Assembly (NCBI GenBank): GCA_002166865.1
Contig: NHTQ01000006.1
Coordinates: 124,001 to 188,000 of the forward strand
Direction: 5' to 3'
DNA length: 64,000 nucleotides
From: Rhodobacteraceae bacterium WFHF2C18
GTDB taxonomy: Bacteria > Pseudomonadota > Alphaproteobacteria > Rhodobacterales > Rhodobacteraceae
The notes under the pieces are model-generated. The model saw only the letters and a list, made by a program, of their open reading frames with translations. It was not told where the DNA came from and made no database searches. The number at the start of each line of letters is the position of its first letter. Position 1 is the first letter of the stretch. Of this stretch, positions 32,472 through 40,637 are shown one piece after another. A program made the translations under genes and the position numbers.

Positions 32472-35400
32472 ATGATGCGTGCCGCGTTCTTCGCCTTCCT
32501 GCTGGCCGCCCCGGCTTTTGCCCAGACCGACCCCGAGACGATCGACAAGCTGGCCGACCAGTACGGCGATTTCGCCCCGGCTGTGGAGGAAAAACCGCTC
32601 GACGAGCTTTTGCCGGAGACGGATGAACCGGCTGGCGAGGCCGACGCGCCAGACGTAACCACGCAGGGTGATGTCTTCGCGGTCGAGCCCTCACCCTCCG
32701 AGAGCGCGCAGGCGGCGCCCGGGGACCCGGGCCCGGCGGACATCCCCAAGGGGTGGACCCAGCACGAGGCGCTTGGCCTGACATTTGCCGTTCCGTCCGA
32801 CTGGAAGGTGGCGCGCACGGATGATGATGTCTACGCGGTGGGATCCCCGGATTTCGCCCCGAAGGAGCAGCGTGGCCTGGCGGTCGCCGTGCGCCTTCTG
32901 GACGCCGATGACTACCAGCGCGATTTCATAGAGGACGATGAATTCCGGAAAGCGCGCGAGCACAGCGATGCCGCTCCGGTTCACGTGGCGGCGGGCATCG
33001 CATTCGACCGTGTTGTCGCCACGTCCGAGATGACGGGCGAACCGGGAGGCATGGATGTGCTTCTGTCGCCCTACCGCCACCCGGAGGATGGACACCTCTC
33101 GATCGTGATCGCCGCGTTGAACGATGAGAGAATGGCAAACAGCCGTGCCTTGAGGGACCGCATCCACGCCACGATGCGGCTGGCCGACCCCGAGGGGTTC
33201 AAGGCCGCGACGACCCGCATCGGGCCGGATGGAACCCCGCTGGAGGCTACCCCGGCCGAGGCCGTCACCACGCTGGACGGGCTGTTCACCATCCGCCCGC
33301 CCGAAGGCTGGGAGCTGCAGCAGGACGACGAAGAGGTCACCCTGCGCACCGAACCGGTTTTGAGCGCCTATGTCACCCTGCGCCGGGGCGAAACGGCGCG
33401 GGAGGCACTCGGGGGGCGCCGGGGGTCTGTCGGTATGCTCTCACGTTTCCAGGGCGTGCCGGAGGAAAGCGCCGCCAATGTCCTGGGACAGCCGGCGCGG
33501 CTTTATTCCGGCCCCTTGCCCTACAAGGGCATGCAGGTCGGCCGCAACATCGCCCTGCGCGGCCAGGCGCGCGAATACGTGCTCGAACGGTGCCTGCCGG
33601 ACGGCTCTCCGGTGATGATCGAGATGGCGGCGCCCGAGCGGTGGCTCGAGGACAACGACCTTGAGGCCGTGCTGGACCACATCGAACCGCATTGGCCCGA
33701 CGGCATGCAGGAATGCCACCCCGCGATCACCGCCCGCGCGGAATTTGCGATGGACGGGCTGTTCGCCTTCGTCCCGCCGGAGGGCTTCGAAACCGGGCGC
33801 AGCCGCTCGTCTTTCCGGATCAGGACGAAGGACGACCCCTACGCCAGCCTGACCGTTAGAACCGGAGAGGATTCCTTCCCCTCGGATTTCCAGCTGGCGG
33901 CCTCGAACAGAATGGGTAACGGCTTCATCGCCCCGCCCGAGACGCGCCGCACCCAGATCATGGGGGAGTCCGCCACACTGTTCATTGGCCGCGATCGCGG
34001 GCTGAACGACAAAACGTTCATCCGGCAGGTGGCATTGCTCGACATGTGCCTGCCCGACGACGAACCGGTGATGGTCAGCCTGCGCGCCGGCGACGCCTGG
34101 ATCGAGGCCAATGGCGGAATTGCAGCGCTGCTGGAGGACGCGTGGCTGTTTCTGCCCGAGGAGGCACAGCCTTGCGACCCGTCGCTGCTGGAGACCGCGA
34201 TGGAGGTTTCGGGCGCGGATGTGGCCGCGGAAAAATCGGAACCGGACGGCTTGCCTTCGGACACCGCCGAGGGAGCGCAGCAGGGTGCGGGCGCGGAGGC
34301 GGCCGCCGACGCGGCCGAGCCCGCCCCAGAGGCCCCGGCCGTGGCCGGCGCACCGGACGACCGGACGCCGGCGGGCTGGGTGCGCCACGAGAAGTTCGGC
34401 CTGTCGATTGCCCTGCCGCCGGACTGGATTGTGGCGCGCGACGACGCCCGGGATTTCACCGCGATTGCCCCTGATTTCGACGCCGATCGCAAGGTGGGAC
34501 TTGGCATCGACATCCGCATGCTGGACGGCGAGGAGGTTGCCGGCCCGTTTCTGACAAAGCCGTCGGTGCGCGACGCGCTGGCCGCATCGGAGATCAGGGG
34601 GCTTCCCGTCGCCCCCGGCGTGACCTTCGTCCGGTTCGTCGTCGATAACGAAGCCTTCGGCACGGAGGTGCGGATGGACTGGGCGGTCTCGCAGCACGGC
34701 TTTCCCGACGGTCACCCCCTGGTCGGGTTCGGCGCGCTCGACAAAGCGTCTTTCGAAAACAACCGGGACCTGATGGACCGCATCTTCGCGACGCTGCGGC
34801 TGGTCGATCGGGGCGATTTCCTGGCGCGCGGGAACCTCGTTGGCCCGGACCTTGTGCCGCGGACCACCCCGCCCCAACCGGGGGCCGAAGCCCAACCCTC
34901 CACGCGCGCTCGGGCGGAGGGCGCCATGTCGGGCTGGATCGCGACCGATGCCAGCTACACCGTACAGAGCGATACGATTACAGCGCAGCCGCACGGCGAC
35001 GGCAGGACAAGTTACTACGTCGCACCCGAGCGGATCTTGGGCGACTGGTCCGGCGCCTCGGCGATCGCCTTTGAGAAACGCAGTTCGGGCGGAGGCTATT
35101 ATAGCGGTCAATACGGGGACATCGGAGATATCGTGATCGACAGCCCCGCCGGGCGCGCGACCCATCGGCTGGCCAGGGACCACTCGGGGGAATGGCGGAG
35201 CTTCCACGTGCCGCTGGAAGAGGCAGGCTGGACGCTTTCGAACGGTGCGCCCAGCCTGCAGGCCGTCCTGGCTGAGGTGACGGCGCTTCGCATCCGCGCC
35301 GAATACGGCCTGGGCGACGATGTCTCGGGCCTGCGTGATTTCCGCGTCCTGCGCGAAGACCGCCCCGCGCCCGCCGAAGTTGGCCGCTGGAAAGCCGTGG

Positions 35401-36377
35401 GCGATCCGGTCACCAGCGGTCTGGACAGCAAGCTGGCCGTGGCGAGCGGCCCGGCCAAGGCCACCGAGTTCCGCCTGGCCAAGCGGGCGATGATCGACCG
35501 GATCACGACCTACCACTGGAACGACGGGCGCGGTGCTGCGCCGGGGACGATCGCGCTGCGCGCCGAGGATGGCCGCGTCTTCGGGCCCTGGCCTGCAGAA
35601 GGGTCCGAGGGCATGGGCGGCGTGCCGGACGCGTACTGGACCGTGCGGCCGGGCGTCGTCCTGCCCGCCGGGCGCTACACGATTATCGACTCCAGCCCGG
35701 CGACATGGGCGACCAACGAAGATGTAGGCAATCGCGGCATCTTTACCCTAGAGATCAGGCAGGTCGTGCCGGGCCAACCTCAACAGGGCGCCCGGGAAAC
35801 CGGCCAACAGGACCGGGCATCCTCGGAAGACAGCGCCGCGGACTCAGCCGAAAACATTTTCTGGCAGTCCATCGCCGCCTCGGACGACCCGGCCGACTTC
35901 GAGGCCTATCTTCGCGCCTACCCTGACGGTCTTTTCGCGCCGCTGGCGCGCAATCGACTCGACCGGCTCGCGAGGCAGAGCGAAACGGCCTCGGGTCCAT
36001 CGCCGTCATCGACCTCCTATTACACGCCGGCGCGCGGCACGGCGGAGCGATCCGCGCTGATGGATGCGGCCCGCGGGCCGATTCAGCGCGAGCTGGGCCA
36101 GCCCGTCATCTTCGTCGTCTCGCGGCTGCGCAGCGATGGCAACTGGGCCTATCTCGCGGCGACCCCGGTGCAGCCTGATGGCACGCCCCTCGACTGGAGT
36201 CGCACGCCGTTGGCGGATGAATGGGCTGCAGACATGATGAGCGATCTCGTCCTTGTCGTGATGCGGCGGGGCGCGGAGGGCTGGCAGACAGTCGAGTACG
36301 TGATCGGCCCCACCGATGTCGCCTGGGTGAACTGGAGGGAGCGATACGGCTGGCCCCGCGCGCTGTTCGCCGACTGA
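32472..36377 (+). CDS. Large exported repeat protein with a laminin-B-like domain (about 1301 aa)
   Basis: The ATG at 32472 follows GAAAGGA and gives a signal peptide (MMRAAFFAFLLAAPAFAQ). A module of about 165 residues occurs twice (first near residue 85 with GLTFAVPSDWKVAR, second near 630 with GLSIALPPDWIVAR), and a second module twice between them (LDGLFTIRPPEGWE and MDGLFAFVPPEGFE). Around residues 815-965 the pattern TSYYVAPERILGDWSGA ... WRSFHVPLEEAGW ... LRIRAEYGLGDDVSGLRDF resembles laminin B (domain IV). A short FWQSIAASDDPADFEAYL repeat and a C-terminal soluble domain follow. This composition suggests an adhesin-like or substrate-binding surface protein, but function is unknown. 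Confidence 0.7.
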   Translation: MMRAAFFAFLLAAPAFAQTDPETIDKLADQYGDFAPAVEEKPLDELLPETDEPAGEADAPDVTTQGDVFAVEPSPSESAQAAPGDPGPADIPKGWTQHEALGLTFAVPSDWKVARTDDDVYAVGSPDFAPKEQRGLAVAVRLLDADDYQRDFIEDDEFRKAREHSDAAPVHVAAGIAFDRVVATSEMTGEPGGMDVLLSPYRHPEDGHLSIVIAALNDERMANSRALRDRIHATMRLADPEGFKAATTRIGPDGTPLEATPAEAVTTLDGLFTIRPPEGWELQQDDEEVTLRTEPVLSAYVTLRRGETAREALGGRRGSVGMLSRFQGVPEESAANVLGQPARLYSGPLPYKGMQVGRNIALRGQAREYVLERCLPDGSPVMIEMAAPERWLEDNDLEAVLDHIEPHWPDGMQECHPAITARAEFAMDGLFAFVPPEGFETGRSRSSFRIRTKDDPYASLTVRTGEDSFPSDFQLAASNRMGNGFIAPPETRRTQIMGESATLFIGRDRGLNDKTFIRQVALLDMCLPDDEPVMVSLRAGDAWIEANGGIAALLEDAWLFLPEEAQPCDPSLLETAMEVSGADVAAEKSEPDGLPSDTAEGAQQGAGAEAAADAAEPAPEAPAVAGAPDDRTPAGWVRHEKFGLSIALPPDWIVARDDARDFTAIAPDFDADRKVGLGIDIRMLDGEEVAGPFLTKPSVRDALAASEIRGLPVAPGVTFVRFVVDNEAFGTEVRMDWAVSQHGFPDGHPLVGFGALDKASFENNRDLMDRIFATLRLVDRGDFLARGNLVGPDLVPRTTPPQPGAEAQPSTRARAEGAMSGWIATDASYTVQSDTITAQPHGDGRTSYYVAPERILGDWSGASAIAFEKRSSGGGYYSGQYGDIGDIVIDSPAGRATHRLARDHSGEWRSFHVPLEEAGWTLSNGAPSLQAVLAEVTALRIRAEYGLGDDVSGLRDFRVLREDRPAPAEVGRWKAVGDPVTSGLDSKLAVASGPAKATEFRLAKRAMIDRITTYHWNDGRGAAPGTIALRAEDGRVFGPWPAEGSEGMGGVPDAYWTVRPGVVLPAGRYTIIDSSPATWATNEDVGNRGIFTLEIRQVVPGQPQQGARETGQQDRASSEDSAADSAENIFWQSIAASDDPADFEAYLRAYPDGLFAPLARNRLDRLARQSETASGPSPSSTSYYTPARGTAERSALMDAARGPIQRELGQPVIFVVSRLRSDGNWAYLAATPVQPDGTPLDWSRTPLADEWAADMMSDLVLVVMRRGAEGWQTVEYVIGPTDVAWVNWRERYGWPRALFAD

Positions 36378-36502
36378 CCCCTGCACGTGCCCGGATCGAC
36401 CCGGCAAGGCCACGACGGAATGGTCGAGAGGCACATCCGATCGCTTTGAGCGGCCGCCAGAATACCGGCTTTCGGCCCGGGAGAGCCGGGGATCGCGCGA
36501 AT

Positions 36503-36615
36503 TTGTCTGACGTCAGTACCCATGCGACAGATTTGAGGTTTTCGTAACGAGGGGGTTCTGGTTCATCGCAGCCACCAAGGCGCGAAGATCAACCAAAAAT
36601 TCGGGACATCGAAGG
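36503..36615 (+). mobile_element. Insertion-sequence end, copy A (solo remnant)
   Basis: This segment begins TTGTCTGACGTCAG and matches 53072-53188 over about 113 bases with roughly 84% identity by eye. Nothing of the rest of the element remains: it abuts the truncated TonB-receptor frame at about 36616, so it marks the breakpoint. Confidence 0.75.
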
Positions 36616-37266
36616 ACGCTGTCAATCGGCATCCAAGCTGCCCCCCAGCCGCCGGGAAATACCGGCCAGTTCATCGAGGACGCGCTGATGGGGCGGGTGT
36701 CGGTACGCTACGCCTTCGGCAACGGCCTGGCCGTGTTCGGCAGCGCCGCCTACACCGAGGTCATGCCCATCATCGACGACATCGCCACCCCTGCCCGGGC
36801 GTCGCAGTCGGAGAAATCGCGCACCTACGAGGCTGGGGTTTCGCATGACATTATATATGTTATAACCTCACATTACATGCTGGCAGTGAAGGCCATTTAT
36901 TTCGACACCGAGCTCTGGGACGTCACCTCCTTCACCGATACGGCCATGGGTCCGATCGACGAGGTGCGCACCCAAGGCTTCGAGAGCTAGGCGCCCTACG
37001 CGATGGAAAACGGGTTCTATACCGATCTCAACGCCACCATCGGCGACGGCGAGCAGGTGGACGGCACCGGCGGTGTCAGCGACTGGCGCAACCAGGCCCG
37101 GGACAACCTGCGCCTGACCGTGGCGCCCGAGAGCGAGGGCGTGTGGCAGGACACCGAATTCCGCGCCGGGATCGAGAACATCTTCGACGCGCAGTACACA
37201 CCCAACCTCGCCTTGCGGCCGGAGCCGGGACGCAGCTTCACGTTCACCCACGCCAGGACCTTCTGA
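36616..37266 (+). pseudogene. C-terminal remnant of a TonB-dependent receptor
   Basis: The frame gives the last 215 or so residues of an outer-membrane receptor barrel (VSVRYAFGNGLAVFGSAAY, ENGFYTDLNATIGDGE, IENIFDAQYTPNLALRPEPG, ending in ...TF with the terminal aromatic residue). A TAG at 36988-36990 interrupts it inside the usual QGFE-x-SYAMENG stretch, and the 5' part is replaced by the insertion-sequence remnant. A TonB-ExbB-ExbD operon follows directly, so an active copy was probably a metal or metallophore receptor. Confidence 0.85.
36849..36875. promoter_or_regulatory. Zur-like motif inside the receptor remnant
   Basis: ATTATATATGTTATAACC contains the ATGTTATAAC core seen in the other three candidate Zur boxes of this island, in AT-rich sequence within an otherwise GC-rich frame. 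It may be fortuitous or the relic of a promoter; support is by motif similarity only. Confidence 0.3.
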
Positions 37267-37278
37267 AGGGAAGACGCC

Positions 37279-37725
37279 ATGATACAGCACACGGCAAGAC
37301 GCATCGGCGGCGCGGCGGCCATGATCCTCGCGCTCGCCGCACCCGCCGCGGCACAGGATGGCACGGCGGCGCCGCCGGCGCTCGGGCTGTCGCTCAACAC
37401 CGTCGCGCCGGTGGAGGGCGGCGGCTGCCGCCTGACCTTCGTGATCCGCAACGGGCTGGCCGCGGACCTCGAGTCCATGGTGGCCGAGGCGGTGCTGTTC
37501 GATGGCGCGGGGCATGTCGACCGGATCACGCTGTTCGACTTCGGCGCGCTGCCCGCGGGCCGCCCGCGCGTGCGGCAGTTCGACCTCGACGGGCCGTCCT
37601 GCGACACGCTGGGGCAGGTGCTGATCAACGGGTTCGAGACCTGCGAGGGCGCGGGGCTCGCCCCCGGCGCCTGTCTGGAGGGGCTGCGCCTGTCCTCCGA
37701 AACCCGGATCGAGGTGACGGGATGA
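37279..37725 (+). CDS. Exported protein of unknown function in the TonB operon
   Basis: 148 residues with a signal peptide ending around AAPAAAQ and a soluble remainder with four cysteines (GGGCRLTF, GPSCDT, ETCEGAG, GACLEGL) that could make disulfides. GAAGGG precedes the ATG, and its stop overlaps the exbB start (ATGA). Its conservation with ExbBD/TonB suggests an accessory role in uptake, but no known domain is visible. It resembles small periplasmic proteins found in Tol-like systems only in size. Confidence 0.7.
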   Translation: MIQHTARRIGGAAAMILALAAPAAAQDGTAAPPALGLSLNTVAPVEGGGCRLTFVIRNGLAADLESMVAEAVLFDGAGHVDRITLFDFGALPAGRPRVRQFDLDGPSCDTLGQVLINGFETCEGAGLAPGACLEGLRLSSETRIEVTG

Positions 37726-38402
37726 CCGCGCTCGCCGATGTCATGGACCGGCTGCGCGCCCTGATCGAGATGGGCGGGCCGGTGATCGCGCTGATCGGGC
37801 TGGTGTCGGTCGCCACCCTCGCTGTCGTGTTGTACAAGCTGTGGCAGTTCAGCGCTTCCGGCGTGGGCCGGCATACCGCGCTGCGCGCCGCCGTGGCGGA
37901 GTGGGACCGCGGCGAGGCCCGCTCGGCCCGCCGCGCGCTCGATCAGTCGCGCAGCTACCTCGCCCCGGTGATCGCGCGCGCCTTCGACACCGCGCCGGAC
38001 GCCGACGACGCGGCCACCCGCCGGCTGGAGGCCGAGGCCGCGGCGCGTTTCGCGCGGCTGGAGCGCGGCTTTCGCTTTCTCGACACGGTGGCGCAGGTGG
38101 CCCCGCTTCTGGGGCTTTTCGGCACGGTGCTGGGCATGATCGAGGCGTTCCGGGCGCTGCAGGAGGCGGGCAGCCAGGTGGACCCGTCGCTGCTGGCCGG
38201 CGGGATCTGGGTGGCGCTGCTGACCACGGCGGCCGGGCTCGCGGTGGCCATGCCGGCCTCGGTCGTGCTGTCGTGGCTGGAGGCGCGCGTGGCGCGCGAC
38301 CGCGCGCTGGCCGATCACGCGCTCGGCGTCGTGCTGCGCCCGGACAACGTGCCGGCGGCCCGCGAGGCCCCGCAGGGCCGGGCGGTGCCCGCCGGTGCGT
38401 GA
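37722..38402 (+). CDS. exbB: ExbB/TolQ-family proton channel component
   Basis: 226 residues with three transmembrane helices: about 15-40, then after a cytoplasmic loop at about 115-140 (LDTVAQVAPLLGLFGTVLGM, the family signature) and 160-185 (GGIWVALLTTAAGLAVAMPA). With ExbD it converts proton motive force into TonB motion. The start is coupled to the preceding gene by ATGA. It is followed by two exbD genes and tonB. Confidence 0.92.
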   Translation: MTALADVMDRLRALIEMGGPVIALIGLVSVATLAVVLYKLWQFSASGVGRHTALRAAVAEWDRGEARSARRALDQSRSYLAPVIARAFDTAPDADDAATRRLEAEAAARFARLERGFRFLDTVAQVAPLLGLFGTVLGMIEAFRALQEAGSQVDPSLLAGGIWVALLTTAAGLAVAMPASVVLSWLEARVARDRALADHALGVVLRPDNVPAAREAPQGRAVPAGA

Positions 38403-38769
38403 GCCCGGCGTCCGGCGGCGGCGGCTCTCGCTGACCTCGCTGATCGACGTGATCTTCCTTTTGCTACTGTTCTTCATGCTGTCCTCGACCTTCTCGCGGT
38501 TCTCGGATGTCGAGCTCGCCTCGGCCGGTGACGGGCCGCCCGGCGACGGGCCGGCCCCGATCTTCGTGCAACTGCGGGCGGACGCGCTGCGGGTGAACGC
38601 CCGCGACGTGCCGCTCGACCGGCTGGGCGCGGCGCTCGCGCCGCTGATCGCGGGCGAGGCCCGCGCGCTGGTCAGCACCGGCGCGGATGTCACCGCCCAG
38701 CGGCTGACCGACCTGCTGGTGCGCCTGCGCGGGGTCGAGCGGCTATCGGTGCGGGTGCTCGTGCCATGA
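38395..38769 (+). CDS. exbD: ExbD/TolR-family protein, first copy
   Basis: 124 residues. GTG at 38395 overlaps the end of exbB. The membrane segment has the key Asp (TSLIDVIFLLLLFFM), and the periplasmic domain follows. The TonB complex needs ExbD to harvest the proton gradient. A second, diverged exbD follows, a layout known from dedicated metallophore systems. Confidence 0.9.
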   Translation: MREPGVRRRRLSLTSLIDVIFLLLLFFMLSSTFSRFSDVELASAGDGPPGDGPAPIFVQLRADALRVNARDVPLDRLGAALAPLIAGEARALVSTGADVTAQRLTDLLVRLRGVERLSVRVLVP

Positions 38770-39155
38770 GGACACGCCCCGCCCCGCGCCGCCGCCGCGA
38801 GCCCACCATCGCGCTCATCAACATCGTGTTCCTGCTGCTGGTCTTCTTCATGGCCGCGGCCACGCTGGCGCCGCCGCTCGACGGCGAGGTCGAGCTGGTT
38901 CGGACCGCCGACCTGGAGGGGCGCGCGCCGCCCGACGCGCTGGTGATCCGTGCCGACGGGCGGCTGACCTTCCGCGGCCGGGCGGTGCCGGATGCCGCCG
39001 CCTACATGGACCAGCGGCCGCAGGACGCGGGCGAGACGGTGCGCATCGTCCCCGATGCCGCCCTGCCCGCGCCCGAGCTGATCCGGCTGGGCGCGGCGCT
39101 GCGCGGCGCGGGGGCGGGCCGCGTGGTGATGGTGACCGAACGGGGGCTGGAATGA
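38766..39155 (+). CDS. ExbD-like protein, second copy with Asn in place of the membrane Asp
   Basis: 129 residues; start overlaps the first exbD by four bases. The transmembrane segment reads TIALINIVFLLLVFFM: the proton-carrying Asp of ExbD (LIDV) is Asn here (LINI). If the alignment is right this subunit cannot carry protons itself and could act as a partner in a heteromeric ring with the first copy. The periplasmic domain is diverged but of the right length. Confidence 0.8.
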   Translation: MRTRPAPRRRREPTIALINIVFLLLVFFMAAATLAPPLDGEVELVRTADLEGRAPPDALVIRADGRLTFRGRAVPDAAAYMDQRPQDAGETVRIVPDAALPAPELIRLGAALRGAGAGRVVMVTERGLE

Positions 39156-40546
39156 TCCCGCGCTCGCGCGGCATCCTCGTGCTCTGCGCGGTGGCGGCCG
39201 TGGCGGTGCACGGGCTGGGGCTGTGGCAGACGGCACCGCGCACCGAGATCGAGGTCGCCGCCGGCGCCGGCGCGGCCGAGGCGGTGCAGGGCAGCAGCTT
39301 CGCCGACATGGCCGCCGGGGTGGCGCGGCCCGTCTCGGAACGGACCGTGACCCCGAACCGGCGCGCCGAGACCGAGGTCACCCCCGTGGACCCCGGCGAA
39401 GCGGCGCGGCCGGAGACACCGGACCGCACCGCCACGGCCGCGCCCGAGGCCACCGCCGAGCCCGCGCCGGCCGAGCCAACGCGCAGGTCGCGGCCCTCGG
39501 AAAGCCCCCGGCGCGCAGAGCCGGACGAGACGACGCCCGCCCCCGCACCGGCGGCGACAGCCCCGCCGCGGGCGGATCGCGCGCGGGCCGCGCAGCCATC
39601 GGAGCGCGCAAGCCGCGCCGAGGCGGCAGAGACGGCGGACGCGGCCCGCCCCGCGCGGACCGCGGAGCCCCCTGCCGCCGCGACGGCCGCGGCATCGCGG
39701 CCCTTGAGCCGGGCCCGCGCGCCGGAGGCACCCGACGCCGCCACCCCGGCAGGCGACGCGACGGCCGCGGCGCGCCCGCAAGGCGCCACCCGCGCCACCG
39801 GCACCGCCAACGCAGGCAAGGCGCCGCGCGCCGAGCGGGCCCGCCCCCCGCAGCCGCAAGAGACCGCGGAGGCAGCCTCCGCCGCGCAGCCGCGGCTGGC
39901 GGACAGCGCGAGCAGCCCCGGGCCGGCCCCCGCGCCGGACGGGTCCGACAGGGCGGCCGATGCGGCGGCGGAAACCGCCACCGTGACCGCCGCGCGCGGC
40001 CCGACCGAGCGCGCCGACACGCCCGACCGGGAAGTGACCGAGGCCGAAACAGGGCCCGAGGCGGGGCTCGGCGTGTCCCGCCGGCCGCAGGCGCGCCCGC
40101 GGAAGGTGGAACAGGCCGCCGCGGCGCGTCAGGCCCCCGAGCCCGACCGCGAGGCCCGCACGCAGGGCAGCACCGGCGGCAACGCCGAGCGGAACGCCCG
40201 GCGCGGCAGCGCCAGCGGGCGCGAGTCGGCCACGGCCACCCGGCAGGGCCGCGACACGCAGAGCCGCAGCCGCGCGCAGGGCAACGCCGCGGCCAGCAAT
40301 TACCCGGGCAAGGTGATGCGCCACATCGCGCGCGTGCCCCGCCCGCGCGCCAGCAGCCGGGGCGCGGCCGTGGTGCGTTTCTCGATTTCCGAAAGGGGCG
40401 GGTTGTCCGCGCTGCGGCTTACGCGCAGCTCCGGGTCGTCGCGGCTGGACCGGGCGGCGATGACCGTGCTGCGCCGGGCCGCGCCCTTTCCGCGCCCGCC
40501 CCGCGGGGCAAAGCGCAGCTTCACCATACGGATAGAGGGGCGGTAA
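39152..40546 (+). CDS. tonB: TonB-family energy-transducing protein with a very long Ala/Pro/Arg linker
   Basis: 464 residues. An N-terminal transmembrane anchor (ILVLCAVAAVAVHGLGLW) is followed by about 350 residues of low-complexity sequence rich in Ala, Arg, Pro, Glu and Thr. The C-terminal TonB domain begins near YPGKVMRHIARVPRPRA and ends FTIRIEGR. Typical TonB linkers are far shorter, so the span may reach through a thick periplasm. The start overlaps the second exbD by four bases. Confidence 0.9.
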   Translation: MIPRSRGILVLCAVAAVAVHGLGLWQTAPRTEIEVAAGAGAAEAVQGSSFADMAAGVARPVSERTVTPNRRAETEVTPVDPGEAARPETPDRTATAAPEATAEPAPAEPTRRSRPSESPRRAEPDETTPAPAPAATAPPRADRARAAQPSERASRAEAAETADAARPARTAEPPAAATAAASRPLSRARAPEAPDAATPAGDATAAARPQGATRATGTANAGKAPRAERARPPQPQETAEAASAAQPRLADSASSPGPAPAPDGSDRAADAAAETATVTAARGPTERADTPDREVTEAETGPEAGLGVSRRPQARPRKVEQAAAARQAPEPDREARTQGSTGGNAERNARRGSASGRESATATRQGRDTQSRSRAQGNAAASNYPGKVMRHIARVPRPRASSRGAAVVRFSISERGGLSALRLTRSSGSSRLDRAAMTVLRRAAPFPRPPRGAKRSFTIRIEGR

Positions 40547-40637
40547 CGCCGGTATCGCCGTGCGCGGCGCGACGCGACCGCCCAAGGGGAAAGGCCCCCG
40601 GCCAGCGGCCTCCGCCACCAGCCGGGCCGGCCGCATG

